64,000 bases of DNA from Trinickia dinghuensis (GCF_003367175.1 NZ_QRGA01000014.1:212998-276997); one strand, 5' to 3'; positions 7,350 to 20,901 are shown, counted from the stretch's first letter. The notes: generated from the sequence alone by a model not told the origin. Numbers and translations: made by a program.

Positions 7350-10304
7350 GTGACGTCTTCCGGATCGGCGCGCACCGCCCGCCGCAACGATGCATCGCCT
7401 CGCTCGTCCAAAAAACAATCCGCCGCGCTAGCCGGCGCGTCCCCCGCGGCCAGCGCCAGCGCCCGCGCCACCGGCGCCGCGCCGGCCAAAACGGCCGCCC
7501 GCGGCCGCGAGGACAAAGATCAGCCTCTGTTCCAGGACATCCGCTACCTCGGGCGCCTGCTCGGCGACGTGGTACGCGAGCAGGAAGGCGATGCCGTCTT
7601 CGACGTCGTCGAGACGATTCGCCAAAACGCCGTGAAATTCCGGCGCGAGGACGACACGAGCGCCGCGCAATCGCTCGAAAAGCAGCTGCGCAGGCTCACG
7701 CCCGAGCAGAGCGTCAGCGTCGTACGCGCGTTCAGCTTCTTCTCGCACCTGGCCAACATTGCCGAGGATCGCCATCACAACCGGCGCCGCCGCATCCATG
7801 CCCTGGCAGGCTCGGCGCCGCAGGCCGGCACGATCGCCTATGCGCTCGGCCGCCTCGCGCTCGGCGGCAACCTCGACACCGCGACGCTCAAGCGCTTTTT
7901 CGACGACGCACTGATCGTGCCCGTGCTGACCGCTCACCCCACGGAAGTGCAGCGCAAGAGCATTCTCGACGCGCAGCACGACATCGCGCGCCTGCTGGCC
8001 GAACGCGATCAGCCGCTGACGGAGCGCGAGCGCGCCTACAACGAAACGATGCTGCGCGCACGCGTGACGACGCTCTGGCAAACGCGGATGCTGCGCGACT
8101 CGCGCCTGACCGTCGCCGATGAAATCGAGAACGCGCTGTCGTACTACCGCGCCACGTTCCTGAGCGAGCTGCCGGCGCTCTACGACGACATCGAAACCGC
8201 GCTCGCGGAGCATACCGGCGAGCCCGTGCACGTGGCCCCGTTCTTTCAGATGGGCAGCTGGATCGGCGGCGACCGCGACGGCAATCCGAACGTCACCGCC
8301 GCCACCCTCGAACACGCCATCACGCGCCAAGCCACCGTCATCTTCGAACACTACCTCGAGCAAGTGCATGCGCTCGGCGCCGAGCTGTCGGTCTCGAATC
8401 TGCTGGCAGGCGCGAGCGAGGCGCTGCAGACGCTCGCCTCGGCCTCGCCCGATCAATCGCCGCACCGCGTCGGCGAGCCCTATCGCCGTGCCCTGATCGG
8501 CGTCTACGCGCGGCTCGCCGCGACCGCCCGCACGCTGCTCGGAGAAGGCACCGCGCATACGCGCAGCGGCGTGCACCGCGACGCCGCCCCCTATGCCGAC
8601 GCGCAGGCGTTCGCGAACGATCTGAACGTGCTCGTCGATTCGCTGGCGTCGCATCACGGCGCCTCGCTCGCCACGCCGCGCCTCGCGCCGCTCGCGCGCG
8701 CCGCGCAGGTGTTCGGCTTCCATCTGGCCTCGATCGATCTGCGCCAAAGCTCGGACATCCATGAAGCCGTGATTACCGAGCTTCTCGCGCGCGCCGGCGT
8801 GGAGCCCGATTACGCGTCGCTTTCGGAAGAGGACAAGCTGCGCGTGCTGCTCGCCGAACTCGCGCAGCCGCGGCTCTTGCGCTCGCCGTACATCGAGTAC
8901 TCGCCGCTCGTGCAAAGCGAGCTCGCCGTGCTCGAAACGGCCCGGGTCACGCGCGAGCGCTTCGGCGCGCGCGCCGTGCGCAACTACATCATTTCGCACA
9001 CGGAGACGGTCAGCGACCTCGTCGAAGTCCTGCTCCTGCAAAAGGAAACGGGGCTGCTCGAAGGCACGCTCGGCAGCGGCCACGCCGCGCACGCGAAGAA
9101 CGCGCTGATGGTGATTCCGCTGTTCGAAACGATCGCGGACTTGCGCAACGCCCCCGTCATCATGCGGGAGTACTTCGCGCTGCCCGGCGTCGAGACGCTG
9201 CTCGCGCATCAGGGCGGCGAGCAGGAAGTGATGCTCGGCTACTCCGACAGCAACAAGGACGGCGGCTTCCTCACGTCGAACTGGGAGTTGTATCGCGCCG
9301 AGCTCGCGCTCGTCGCGCTGTTCCGCGAACGCGACATCACGCTGCGCCTGTTCCATGGCCGGGGCGGCACGGTCGGCCGCGGCGGCGGCCCGACCTACCA
9401 GGCGATTCTGTCGCAGCCGCCCGGGACGGTGAACGGCCAGATCCGCTTGACGGAACAAGGCGAAATCATCGCGAGCAAGTTCAGCAATGCCGAAATCGGC
9501 CGGCGCAACCTCGAGACGGTCGTCGCGGCCACGCTCGAGGCCTCGCTCGTGCCGCAGGGCAATACGCCGGCCAACCTGGCCGCGTTCGAAGAGACGATGA
9601 GCGCGCTGTCGAATGCCGCAATGGCGGCCTATCGCTCGCTCGTCTACGAGACCCCGGGCTTCACCGATTACTTTTTCTCGTCCACACCGATCTCGGAAAT
9701 CGCCGAGTTGAACATCGGCAGCCGGCCGGCGTCGCGCAAGCTGCAAGATCCGAAGAATCGCCGCATCGAGGATTTGCGCGCGATCCCCTGGGGCTTTTCG
9801 TGGGGGCAGTGCCGTCTGCTGCTGACGGGCTGGTACGGATTCGGCAGCGCCGTCGCCGCGCATCTGGAAAGCGCGGCGAACGATGCCGAGCGCACGCGAC
9901 GGCTCTCGACACTGCGCAAGATGTACAAGACCTGGCCGTTCTTCTCGACGCTGCTGTCGAACATGGACATGGTGCTCTCGAAGACGGACCTCGCCGTCGC
10001 GTCGCGTTACGCCCAGCTCGTCGAAGACAAGAAGTTGCGCAAGAAGGTGTTCGACCGCATCGTCGCGGAATGGGAGCGTACGTCGCAAACGCTGGCGGAA
10101 ATCACGGGCAAGAACGAACGCCTGGCGGACAACCCGCTGCTCGCGCGCTCGATCAAGAACCGCTTCCCGTATCTCGATCCGCTCAATCACTTGCAGGTCG
10201 AACTGCTCAAGCGCCACCGCGCAGGCGATTCGAACACGCGTGTGAGGCGCGGTATTCACTTGACGATCAACGGCATCGCCGCCGGCCTGCGCAACACAGG
10301 CTGA
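7350..10304 (+). CDS. ppc: Phosphoenolpyruvate carboxylase
   Basis: A 984-residue PEP carboxylase, which adds bicarbonate to phosphoenolpyruvate to give oxaloacetate and so refills the TCA cycle. The catalytic motif [13 protein letters not shown] carries the essential histidine at H196; the PEP-binding glycine loop [14 protein letters not shown], the LTEQGEII region and the C-terminal [11 protein letters not shown] are all intact. The GTG start at 7350 is preceded by GAGGA. The first 50 residues are Ala/Ser-rich and absent from the E. coli enzyme (883 residues), as is normal in Burkholderia. A strong terminator follows. Confidence 0.97.
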   Translation: MTSSGSARTARRNDASPRSSKKQSAALAGASPAASASARATGAAPAKTAARGREDKDQPLFQDIRYLGRLLGDVVREQEGDAVFDVVETIRQNAVKFRREDDTSAAQSLEKQLRRLTPEQSVSVVRAFSFFSHLANIAEDRHHNRRRRIHALAGSAPQAGTIAYALGRLALGGNLDTATLKRFFDDALIVPVLTAHPTEVQRKSILDAQHDIARLLAERDQPLTERERAYNETMLRARVTTLWQTRMLRDSRLTVADEIENALSYYRATFLSELPALYDDIETALAEHTGEPVHVAPFFQMGSWIGGDRDGNPNVTAATLEHAITRQATVIFEHYLEQVHALGAELSVSNLLAGASEALQTLASASPDQSPHRVGEPYRRALIGVYARLAATARTLLGEGTAHTRSGVHRDAAPYADAQAFANDLNVLVDSLASHHGASLATPRLAPLARAAQVFGFHLASIDLRQSSDIHEAVITELLARAGVEPDYASLSEEDKLRVLLAELAQPRLLRSPYIEYSPLVQSELAVLETARVTRERFGARAVRNYIISHTETVSDLVEVLLLQKETGLLEGTLGSGHAAHAKNALMVIPLFETIADLRNAPVIMREYFALPGVETLLAHQGGEQEVMLGYSDSNKDGGFLTSNWELYRAELALVALFRERDITLRLFHGRGGTVGRGGGPTYQAILSQPPGTVNGQIRLTEQGEIIASKFSNAEIGRRNLETVVAATLEASLVPQGNTPANLAAFEETMSALSNAAMAAYRSLVYETPGFTDYFFSSTPISEIAELNIGSRPASRKLQDPKNRRIEDLRAIPWGFSWGQCRLLLTGWYGFGSAVAAHLESAANDAERTRRLSTLRKMYKTWPFFSTLLSNMDMVLSKTDLAVASRYAQLVEDKKLRKKVFDRIVAEWERTSQTLAEITGKNERLADNPLLARSIKNRFPYLDPLNHLQVELLKRHRAGDSNTRVRRGIHLTINGIAAGLRNTG

Positions 10305-10359
10305 TTGCGGGCCGCGCCGAGACCGAAGCCGCCGCTCGCGCGGCTTCGCAACAACGAAG

Positions 10360-10384
10360 GCCGTCGCGAATGCGGCGGCTTTTT
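10360..10384 (+). terminator. Rho-independent terminator of ppc
   Basis: An 8-bp stem (10360-10367 with 10372-10379, one G-T pair, tetraloop GAAT) runs straight into TTTTT. A second hairpin, GAAGCCGC at 10325-10332 with 10340-10347, lies just before it. Together they end ppc transcription. Confidence 0.8.
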
Positions 10385-10463
10385 GTAATTGCATACATAA
10401 CTAATTAAACATCGAACGGCGGGAGCCAATCCCCTCTTAAGTGTTTACCCCGCATCCGGCGGC

Positions 10464-10491
10464 TCAAGTTTCCCCAGGTTTCGGCCGATAA
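10464..10491 (+). promoter_or_regulatory. Sigma-28 (FliA)-like promoter of the hybrid kinase gene
   Basis: TCAAGTTT (10464-10471), 12 bases, then GCCGATAA (10484-10491). The enteric FliA consensus is TAAAGTTT-N11-GCCGATAA, so the -10 element is perfect, the -35 differs at one base, and the spacer is one base longer. It lies about 160 bp before the kinase start, in the 348-bp gap after ppc, which otherwise holds only the ppc terminator and no gene. The match is direct; motility-linked control is inferred. Confidence 0.6.
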
Positions 10492-10652
10492 AAAAATTAG
10501 AACGTCCGGTTTGCCGTTCCTACCTAATATGTCGCTTGTTCGCTATGCGGTCGATTCGAGTCGTGCGGGTGCGCCAATCCGTGCCTGCTCCGTGGCTCTT
10601 GGCTTCGAGCCTTCGCAACAGGGGGTAATCCGGTAAGGGGTACCTGCCCACC

Positions 10653-14060
<3,408 letters not shown>

Positions 14061-14103
14061 CCAAAGAAACGAGCGTTTGTTCAGCCCCTAGGACGGATCA
14101 ATC

Positions 14104-15099
14104 ATGACGGAACTCAACGATCTGACTCCCAAGCGCGCGGCGGTCCTCGTCGCCAGCCAATCGGTAGCCGATGCGGAACTCGTCGGCAAGCTGCTGCAAG
14201 ACGAATTCCACAATGTGCGGCTATCGACGAAACCCGATTTCGCCGTGGAGGACTTCGAGCAGCACCGGCCCTCCGTGCTCGTGCTCGCGTTCGATACGCT
14301 GGAGGCGGCGCAGCGCTATTACATCGGACTTTACCGGCTCAGCACGGTCGTGCACGAGACGCGCCATCGCGTCGTCGTGCTTTGCAACAAGCACGACGTA
14401 TGGACCGTCTACGACTTGTGCAGCTTGGGGCACTTCGACGATTACGTGCTGTTCTGGCCGGCAACGAACGATGCGCCGCGCATCCGCATGTCCGTGCACC
14501 AAGCGCTGCGCATCATGACCGCCCAGGAGCAAGCGGGCGATGTCACGCCGCGCGCGGCGCCCATCGGGGTCAGCGCGCCGAAGCCGCCGCATCCGGCACC
14601 GGCCGAAACCGCCCCGGATGCGGCAGCGGCCGAGGCCGCGGCGCGCGCGGCGAAGCCTGCGCCGGGCGTTCCGCAAGCACAGCCGGCGGCGGCTCAAACC
14701 GCGCCGGGCGTCGCACCGCAGCGCCTGGCCGTGCTCATCGTCGAGGACGACGGGTTTCAACAAAAACTGATCGGCCGCCTGATGAACGGGCTCGATATCG
14801 ATGTGCTCTTCGCCGACACCGGCGCGCGAGCACTCGAGCAGATGTGGGAACACAAGCCCGACCTCGTCCTCATGGACGTCGGACTGCCCGACACGAACGG
14901 CGTCGAAGCAACGCGCAAGATCAAGTCGATCGGCCAGTTCGGGCATGTGCCGATCCTCATGGTGACGGGCCATAGCGAGCGCAACATCGTGGTCGAAAGC
15001 CTGAAGGCCGGCGCCGCCGATTTTCTCGTCAAGCCGTTCGACAAGAACACGCTGCACGAAAAGCTGCGCCAATTCCTGCCGGCCTTGGCGACGTCTTGA
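14104..15099 (+). CDS. Response regulator with a degenerate and an intact receiver domain
   Basis: A 331-residue protein starting 43 bp after the kinase. Residues about 9-130 have receiver-like spacing (AAVLVASQSVADAELVGKLL, SVLVLAFDTLEAA) but lack the usual acidic pair and conserved lysine, so this domain is probably not phosphorylated. An Ala/Pro-rich linker (about 145-203) leads to a canonical receiver (about 205-325): LIVEDDGFQQK, phospho-acceptor D258 in LMDVGLPDTNG, LMVTGHS and VKPFDK. There is no DNA-binding output domain, so it likely acts by protein contact or as a phosphate relay from the upstream kinase. The ATG lies inside a plausible start context (ATCATG); the Shine-Dalgarno (AGGA) is weak. 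Confidence 0.85.
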   Translation: MTELNDLTPKRAAVLVASQSVADAELVGKLLQDEFHNVRLSTKPDFAVEDFEQHRPSVLVLAFDTLEAAQRYYIGLYRLSTVVHETRHRVVVLCNKHDVWTVYDLCSLGHFDDYVLFWPATNDAPRIRMSVHQALRIMTAQEQAGDVTPRAAPIGVSAPKPPHPAPAETAPDAAAAEAAARAAKPAPGVPQAQPAAAQTAPGVAPQRLAVLIVEDDGFQQKLIGRLMNGLDIDVLFADTGARALEQMWEHKPDLVLMDVGLPDTNGVEATRKIKSIGQFGHVPILMVTGHSERNIVVESLKAGAADFLVKPFDKNTLHEKLRQFLPALATS

Positions 15100-15152
15100 A
15101 CGCGCGTCGCGGGGCAAGGCAACGTACCGATCGGCAATCAATGGGGTAGTAC

Positions 15153-16361
15153 ATGGAGCAAGGCACACAACCCCGCAAGATCCTCGTCGTGGACGACGAG
15201 CCCTTCGTTCTCAAGGTGCTCGTGCGGCAACTGACTCAGCTCGGCTACGAGGAGATCCTCTCGTACGAGCACGCGCAAGACGCGCTCGCCGTCTTGGAGC
15301 GCGGCGATCACAGCGTCGACGTGGTCTTCACCGATCTGCAGATGCCCGGGATGGACGGCGTCGAGTTCTTGCGCCAACTCGTGCAGCGCGGCTACGACGG
15401 CCAGGTCGTGCTCATCAGCGGCGAAGATGCGCGCATCCTCAAGAGCGCCGAAAAACTCGCCTATTCGCGCGGTCTGCGCGTACTCGGATCGCTCTCGAAA
15501 CCCGCGACACGAGAGCAACTGCGGCGGCACCTGCACGGCGCCGAGCGGCCCGAGCCCGCAAGCGAAACACACACACCCTATCCCCCGGAGGAACTGCGCA
15601 ACGCGATCGCGACAGGCCAAATCGTGACTTGCTATCAACCGCAAGTCGCCTTGGCCACGGGCGAGATCGTGGGAGTCGAAGCGATGATCGGCTGGCAGCA
15701 TCCGCGCGATGGACTCGTGCCGGCCGATCGGCTGCTTGCCAGCGAGCACTACTACGGGGTGCTCAACGATCTGACGCGCACGATGCTGCCTCGCACGCTC
15801 GAACAGGCGGCACGGTGGCAAACCTTGGGCGACGACTTCCGCATCGGCATCAACCTCTCGATGGACGATCTGGCAGCGCTCGATTTCCCAGATTTCATCG
15901 TCGACGCCGCCGCGCGAGCGCATTTCCCGCTGTCTCGGCTCGTGCTCGAAATCAACGTCGCACGGATGACACGCGATCGGCTGCTCTCGCTCGATGTATT
16001 GACGCGGCTACGCTTGAAGCGCATCAGCCTGCTCATCGACGATTTCGGCGCGGGGCAATCGTCGCTGGCGCATTTACGCGACGTGCCGTTCGACGAGCTG
16101 AAGCTCGACGGCGGTTTCGTGCACGGAGCGAGTCGAGACCCGTCGCGCGATGCCATCGTCAAAGCGAGCCTGCTGCTCGCCCGGCAATTGAACATGCGCA
16201 CCGTCGCGCAAGGCATCGACGATCTCGAGGACTGGACCGTGCTGCGAGACTTGTCCTGCGATGTCGCGCAAGGCAGCTTCGTCGGTGCGCCCATGCCCGG
16301 CGAGGCGCTGGCCCAGTGGGCGCTAACGTGGGCGGCGCGGTATGCGGCGCTCGTGCGTTGA
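15153..16361 (+). CDS. Receiver-EAL response regulator with degenerate EAL active site
   Basis: A 402-residue protein with an N-terminal receiver (ILVVDDEPFVLK, FTDLQMPGMDGVEF, SLSKPATREQ) and a C-terminal EAL fold (about 148-395), the layout of RocR and VieA, which degrade cyclic di-GMP. The EAL site is changed. The E-x-L-x-R signature reads EAMIG (E176 kept, Leu to Met, Arg to Gly). The motif normally VAEGVE reads VAQGID, replacing the general-base glutamate with Q353 and the loop-stabilising glutamate with D356. GINLS, LE and LIDDFGAG ligands are kept. I predict little or no phosphodiesterase activity; it may be a cyclic di-GMP sensor or a pure protein-interaction module. It is the third gene of the kinase cluster, 53 bp downstream of the second. 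Confidence 0.85.
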   Translation: MEQGTQPRKILVVDDEPFVLKVLVRQLTQLGYEEILSYEHAQDALAVLERGDHSVDVVFTDLQMPGMDGVEFLRQLVQRGYDGQVVLISGEDARILKSAEKLAYSRGLRVLGSLSKPATREQLRRHLHGAERPEPASETHTPYPPEELRNAIATGQIVTCYQPQVALATGEIVGVEAMIGWQHPRDGLVPADRLLASEHYYGVLNDLTRTMLPRTLEQAARWQTLGDDFRIGINLSMDDLAALDFPDFIVDAAARAHFPLSRLVLEINVARMTRDRLLSLDVLTRLRLKRISLLIDDFGAGQSSLAHLRDVPFDELKLDGGFVHGASRDPSRDAIVKASLLLARQLNMRTVAQGIDDLEDWTVLRDLSCDVAQGSFVGAPMPGEALAQWALTWAARYAALVR

Positions 16362-16398
16362 CGACTCGCCGCAAGCCGCCGCAAGCACGCCCGCCCCT

Positions 16399-16551
16399 GC
16401 CTCGTTCGCGCGCCGCCGCAGCCACCGTCGCAAGCATCGGCTCGGCGATATCGTAGGCAACGACCGAACGCGCGTGCGCAGCGATGGCGAAACTCGCATG
16501 GCCGGCGCCGCAGCCGAGGTCGAGCACGTCGTCGTCCGGGCCGTCAAAGCA
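16399..16551 (-). pseudogene. Fragment of a class I SAM-dependent methyltransferase
   Basis: The minus strand encodes a 51-residue piece containing VLDLGCGAGHASFAIA and VVAYDIAEPMLATVAAAARE, which is motif I and the following strand of a UbiE/Coq5-like methyltransferase. The N-terminal lead and everything beyond motif I (the C-terminal two thirds) are missing; downstream the frame runs antisense into the receiver-EAL gene. It is a deletion remnant lying head-to-head with the MmyB-like regulator. The rest of the 364-bp gap (16362-16725) shows only short GATTCA(T/C)CCG direct repeats and a TACAAT (16575-16580). Confidence 0.7.
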
Positions 16552-16725
16552 GACTGTTCGACGACGCGTACCGCTACAATATGACCAGCCCAGTACCGGT
16601 ACAAGGCAAGCAAATATCCTGGTATCGGATTTACCCGATTCGATTGCGTCCCGCGTTCGCGGGATTCATCCGGTTTGCCTGATTCACCCGATGCACCTGC
16701 CTCGCCCGATCTTTCGACTGCCATC

Positions 16726-17595
16726 ATGACCACCGCCGAGTCGTCCCGTCCCCGCGCGAGCGCGCATCGCGCCGATCCGGCGCAGCCCGAGAGCGCTGCG
16801 TCGCCCTTGGAGGCGACACCCGCCCGCGCCCTCGGCGAGTTCATCCGCGCGCATCGCGAGCGGCTGACGCCGCAGGCCGTCGGGTTGCCGCCGGGCCCGC
16901 GACGCCGCACGCCGGGGCTGCGCCGGGAGGAAGTCGCCCAAATGTGCGGCGTGAGCCCGACCTGGTACACCTGGATCGAACAAGGGCGCCCGGTGTCGGC
17001 ATCGGCGGACGCCCTCGCCCGCATCGCCGTCGCGCTGCACCTGTCTCGCGCCGAGCGCGCGTACCTGTTCGAGCTGGCCGGCGAGCGCGACCCGGCCGAA
17101 CCGACGCTGGCCTCGAACGATGCGCCTTCGGCGCTGATCGCGACGGTGGGCCTCGTCGACGCACCCGCCTATGTCCTCGATCGTCAATGGAACGCGCTCG
17201 CGTGGAACGCCCATGCGGCCGAACTGTTCGTCGGCTGGCTCGATGGGCCGCCCGATCCGGCGCGCGAGCGCAACTTGCTGCGCTTTACGTTCACCGAGGC
17301 GGCCGCGCGCACGCTCATCGTCGATTGGGAGACGCGCGCGCGCCGCCTGGTGGCTGAATTCCGCGCCGATTCGATCCGTCATCTGAGCGATGGCCCGACG
17401 CGCGCGCTCATCGACGCGCTCAGCGCCGAAAGCGAAGATTTCGTACGCTTTTGGGCGTCGCAGGACGTTGGCGAGCGCGAAGGCGGCACGCGCGCGTTCG
17501 ATCACCCACGGCAGGGGCGCGTCGTCTACGACCAAATCACGCTGCGGCCCGCCCACCGCGAAGATTTGCTGCTCGTCGTGCTCATCCGTGCTTGA
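16726..17595 (+). CDS. Helix-turn-helix transcriptional regulator, MmyB-like
   Basis: A 289-residue regulator of the XRE/MmyB type. An N-terminal helix-turn-helix (residues about 30-105) has the family hallmark RRRTPGLRREEVAQMCGVS followed by TWYTWIEQGR. The C-terminal domain (about 125-285) is the MmyB ligand-binding PAS-like fold (APAYVLDRQWNALAWN, LRFTFTEAAAR). Related proteins bind fatty-acid-like ligands and usually control a neighbouring gene. Here the divergent neighbour is a methyltransferase fragment, so its former target may be gone. The start is uncertain: the ATG at 16726 lacks a clear ribosome site, and a TTG at 16675 is in frame. Confidence 0.85.
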   Translation: MTTAESSRPRASAHRADPAQPESAASPLEATPARALGEFIRAHRERLTPQAVGLPPGPRRRTPGLRREEVAQMCGVSPTWYTWIEQGRPVSASADALARIAVALHLSRAERAYLFELAGERDPAEPTLASNDAPSALIATVGLVDAPAYVLDRQWNALAWNAHAAELFVGWLDGPPDPARERNLLRFTFTEAAARTLIVDWETRARRLVAEFRADSIRHLSDGPTRALIDALSAESEDFVRFWASQDVGEREGGTRAFDHPRQGRVVYDQITLRPAHREDLLLVVLIRA

Positions 17596-17699
17596 ACCGC
17601 GCAGCGGCACCATCGGTGAAAGCCGATCAGTCGTCTGCCGAAACCCGCGCAGGCGGTAAGATAGCGCCCAATATCCACGACGGCCCGCAACGCCGCCCT

Positions 17700-18290
17700 A
17701 TGACCACCTTACCGAACGAACCGACACCGCCCGTGCTTGCGGCCCTGCTCGCGCGCGTCGCCACGCAGGACGCCGGCGCGCTGCGCACGCTCTACGACCT
17801 CGCGGGCGCGAAACTGTTTGGCGTCGCGCTGCGTATATTGGTGAAGCGGGAGTGGGCGGAGGAAGCGTTGCAGGAATCGTTTGTCAATATCTGGCGCCAT
17901 GCCGGCGATTACCGCGAGGCGCTCGCGGCTCCCATGACTTGGATGGCCGCGATCGTGCGAAATCGCGCGCTCGACTGCCTGCGTCGGCAAAAAGCCGTCG
18001 CATCGGACGGCTCGGCGCTCCTGACGGAATGGAGCGACACGCTCGACGAAGTCATCGCCGGCGACGAGCGCGATCCGGCCGATTCGGCGCTTTTGTCCGA
18101 ACAAGCAAAGCAGCTTGCGATCTGCTTGTCGCGCCTCGACGCGAGCCAGCGGCAGGCCGTCGCCCTCGCCTACTTGCGCGACCAAAGCCACAGCGAGATC
18201 GCCGAGCAACTGTCGGTGCCGCTCGGGACGGTCAAGTCGTGGGTGCGGCGCGGGCTCGAAAAACTGAAGATTTGCATGGGGGGCAAGTAA
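17700..18290 (+). CDS. ECF-type RNA polymerase sigma factor
   Basis: A 196-residue extracytoplasmic-function sigma factor. Region 2 covers about residues 25-95 (EEALQESFVNIWRHAGDYR, MTWMAAIVRNRALDCLRR) and region 4 about 138-190 (LSRLDASQRQAVALAYLRD, SHSEIAEQLSVPLGTVKSWV). It resembles the SigK group that pairs with RskA-type anti-sigma factors, and an RskA-like gene follows 1 bp after its stop. It is therefore expected to be held inactive at the membrane until a stress signal, probably oxidative or redox, releases it. A TAAGAT box (17657-17662) precedes the start. Confidence 0.9.
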   Translation: MTTLPNEPTPPVLAALLARVATQDAGALRTLYDLAGAKLFGVALRILVKREWAEEALQESFVNIWRHAGDYREALAAPMTWMAAIVRNRALDCLRRQKAVASDGSALLTEWSDTLDEVIAGDERDPADSALLSEQAKQLAICLSRLDASQRQAVALAYLRDQSHSEIAEQLSVPLGTVKSWVRRGLEKLKICMGGK

Positions 18291-18291
18291 C

Positions 18292-19125
18292 ATGAACTTG
18301 CACCGAAATCCTGATCTGATCGATCGTCTAGCCGGCGAATACGCGCTCGGCGTGCTGCGCGGCGGCGCGCGCAAGCGCTTCGAGGCGCTCGCACGGCAAG
18401 ACAGCCGTGTACGCGAGGCTATCGAAAGCTGGCAGGCGCGCGTCGGCGCGATGACCGAACTCGCGCCGAGCATCGCGCCGCCGGCAAGCGCCTGGGGAGG
18501 CATCGAGAGCAGGCTCGGCTTCGGCGCCGCGTGGCATGCCGCGCCGGCTTCGGCGCAGCCGGCCGTGCGCCCGGCTCCTTCTATTCCCACCCAAACCCGA
18601 GCGCGCTGGTTCGAGTCGCTTGCATTCTGGCGCGGCTGGTCGATCGGCGCCACGGGCCTCGCGTTCGCGGCGGCGATCGCCTTGGCCGTCACGCTGCGGC
18701 CGTTCGCGCCCGCTGGCGCGCCGGCCGTGCAAACCGCGCAAAACGCTCAGGCAACGCCGCAAAGCGGCGCGAAGATCGAGCGCGTGGCATACGTTGCGGC
18801 GCTCGTGCCGCCCGATCAGCCGAAGAGCCCGACGATGGCGTTCGTCATGTGGGACGACAAGAACGCCATGGTGAGCGTGCACCGGATGACCGGCGGCGAC
18901 GCGCCGCCGCCCGGCAAGAGCGAACAGCTCTGGGGCGTGATGAGCGACGGCAAGATGGTCTCGCTCGGGATGCTGCCGGCCGGCGAAGTCGTCGCCATGA
19001 AAGTGCACGGCATGAACGTCTACGCGAAGCTGGCCGTCTCGGTGGAGCCGATGGGCGGCTCGCGCCGCGCGGACGGTCCGACCGGTCCGGTCGTCTGCGA
19101 GGGCGCGCTGATGGCGACGGCTTAG
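18292..19125 (+). CDS. Anti-sigma factor, RskA-like, single-pass membrane protein
   Basis: A 277-residue anti-sigma-K-type protein. The cytoplasmic N-terminus (DLIDRLAGEYALGVL, then a helical zone to about 80) is the zinc-less anti-sigma domain. One membrane helix spans about 116-135 (WSIGATGLAFAAAIALAVTL). The periplasmic RskA domain follows (FVMWDDKNAMVSVH, LWGVMSDGKMVSLG, VSVEPMGGS). It sequesters the upstream sigma factor, and translation is coupled through a 1-bp gap. The periplasmic half presumably senses the signal. Confidence 0.88.
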   Translation: MNLHRNPDLIDRLAGEYALGVLRGGARKRFEALARQDSRVREAIESWQARVGAMTELAPSIAPPASAWGGIESRLGFGAAWHAAPASAQPAVRPAPSIPTQTRARWFESLAFWRGWSIGATGLAFAAAIALAVTLRPFAPAGAPAVQTAQNAQATPQSGAKIERVAYVAALVPPDQPKSPTMAFVMWDDKNAMVSVHRMTGGDAPPPGKSEQLWGVMSDGKMVSLGMLPAGEVVAMKVHGMNVYAKLAVSVEPMGGSRRADGPTGPVVCEGALMATA

Positions 19126-19277
19126 CGCCGAGACGGCAAGCGCCGGCGGCTGGGTCGCCAGTACCCGCGGGCGCGTCGACGCGCCTTTACGCGCTGCTGC
19201 GGCAAGCCGCCCGGGCGGCGGTGATAAAATCGGCGGTTCCTTAGCCGCTTCGGCCTACCCTCTCACCGCCCATCATC

Positions 19278-20681
19278 ATGACGTCTCAACTGCACAAAAA
19301 AGGCGAAGCCTGGTCGGCTCGCTTCTCGGAGCCGATGTCGGAGCTCGTCAAGCGCTACACGTCGTCGGTGTTCTTCGACAAGCGCATGGCCCTCGTCGAC
19401 ATCGAAGGCTCGCTCGCGCATGCGAAGATGCTGGCCGCGCAAAAGATCATCGGCGGCGACGATCTCGCTGCCATCGAGCGCGGCATGGCGCAAATCAAAG
19501 GTGAAATCGAGCGCGGCGAATTCGTCTGGCAGCTCGATCTCGAAGACGTCCATCTGAATATCGAAGCGCGCCTGACGGCGCTGATCGGCGATGCGGGCAA
19601 GCGCCTGCACACGGGCCGCTCGCGCAACGACCAAGTCGCCACCGACATTCGTCTCTGGCTGCGCGGAGAAATCGACCGCATCGACGATCTGGTCAAGGAT
19701 TTGCGCACGGCCCTCGTCGATCTGGCCGAGCAGCACGCCGAAACGATCCTGCCCGGCTTCACGCACCTGCAGGTCGCGCAGCCCGTCACGTTCGGCCATC
19801 ACCTGCTCGCTTACGTCGAGATGTTCGGCCGCGATGCCGAGCGCCTGCGCGATTGCCGCACGCGCGTCAATCGCCTGCCGCTGGGCGCGGCGGCGCTGGC
19901 CGGCACGACCTACCCGATCGATCGTCACGCGGTGGCGAAGACGCTGGGCTTCGACGGCATCTGCGCGAACTCGCTCGACGCCGTGTCCGACCGCGACTTC
20001 GCGATCGAATTCACGGCGGCAGCCGCGCTCGTCATGACGCACGTCTCGCGTTTTTCGGAGGAACTCGTGCTGTGGATGAGCCCGCGCGTGGGCTTCATCG
20101 ATCTGGCCGACCGCTTCTGCACGGGGTCGTCGATCATGCCGCAGAAGAAGAACCCCGACGTGCCCGAACTCGCGCGCGGCAAGACGGGGCGCGTGAATGG
20201 CCACCTGATGGCGCTGCTGACGCTGATGAAGGGCCAGCCGCTCGCCTACAACAAGGACAATCAGGAAGACAAGGAACCGCTGTTCGATACGGTCGATACC
20301 GTGGCCGACACGCTGCGGATCTTCGCCGAAATGGTGGCCGGCATCACCGTGAAGCCCGAGGCGATGCGGGCGGCGGCGCTGCAAGGGTTTTCGACGGCGA
20401 CGGATCTGGCCGACTATTTGGTCAAGCGAGGCCTGCCGTTCCGCGATGCACACGAGGCCGTGGCGCATGCGGTGCGTATCTGCGTCGATCGCGGCTGCGA
20501 TCTGGCCGATTTGACGCTCGACGAGATGCGCGGCGAACTGCCGAACGTGGCGCATCTGATCGGCGAGGACGTCTTCAGCTACTTGACGCTGGAAGGTTCG
20601 GTCGCGAGCCGAAACCATCCGGGCGGGACGGCACCCGAGCAGGTGCGCGCCGCCATTGAAGCCGTACGTAAGACGCTATAA
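19278..20681 (+). CDS. argH: Argininosuccinate lyase
   Basis: A 467-residue ArgH, which splits argininosuccinate to arginine and fumarate in the last step of arginine synthesis. The superfamily signature [15 protein letters not shown] carries the catalytic serine loop; [29 protein letters not shown] and [10 protein letters not shown] are also typical. It stands alone, with an extended -10 (TGATAAAAT, 19222-19230) upstream. An inverted repeat (20690-20698 with 20713-20721), with a T-run in its loop, follows the stop. Confidence 0.96.
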   Translation: MTSQLHKKGEAWSARFSEPMSELVKRYTSSVFFDKRMALVDIEGSLAHAKMLAAQKIIGGDDLAAIERGMAQIKGEIERGEFVWQLDLEDVHLNIEARLTALIGDAGKRLHTGRSRNDQVATDIRLWLRGEIDRIDDLVKDLRTALVDLAEQHAETILPGFTHLQVAQPVTFGHHLLAYVEMFGRDAERLRDCRTRVNRLPLGAAALAGTTYPIDRHAVAKTLGFDGICANSLDAVSDRDFAIEFTAAAALVMTHVSRFSEELVLWMSPRVGFIDLADRFCTGSSIMPQKKNPDVPELARGKTGRVNGHLMALLTLMKGQPLAYNKDNQEDKEPLFDTVDTVADTLRIFAEMVAGITVKPEAMRAAALQGFSTATDLADYLVKRGLPFRDAHEAVAHAVRICVDRGCDLADLTLDEMRGELPNVAHLIGEDVFSYLTLEGSVASRNHPGGTAPEQVRAAIEAVRKTL

Positions 20682-20901
20682 AAGCGCGGGGCGCGGCGAT
20701 GTTTTTTTGAACCGCCGCGCCTGATCTTTCGCCGCATTGCCGCTCCATCGTGGCCCCCCAAAGATGTCGCAGGGAAAGTCGCGGCCGCAAGCCCCTATCT
20801 CTTCATTCCGTCCGAAAAATCCTCGTCAATAAAACTGAGGAACCCCAAGCAGCCTACCATCGCCGGAATTGCGCCGAAGAATTCGGCAAGGAGGCTACGC
20901 T

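Noticed and set aside
7428..10394. A 988-codon open frame on the minus strand opposite ppc
   Set aside because: Arg/Ala-rich translation with no family motif, exactly antisense to a certain gene; a product of high G+C codon bias.
16629..16690. Short repeats of GATTCA(T/C)CCG as a CRISPR or iteron array
   Set aside because: Only two or three imperfect short copies with no regular spacing.
20690..20721. Hairpin after argH as a classical terminator
   Set aside because: The T-run is in the loop instead of after the stem, so it does not fit the usual form; noted in the argH entry.
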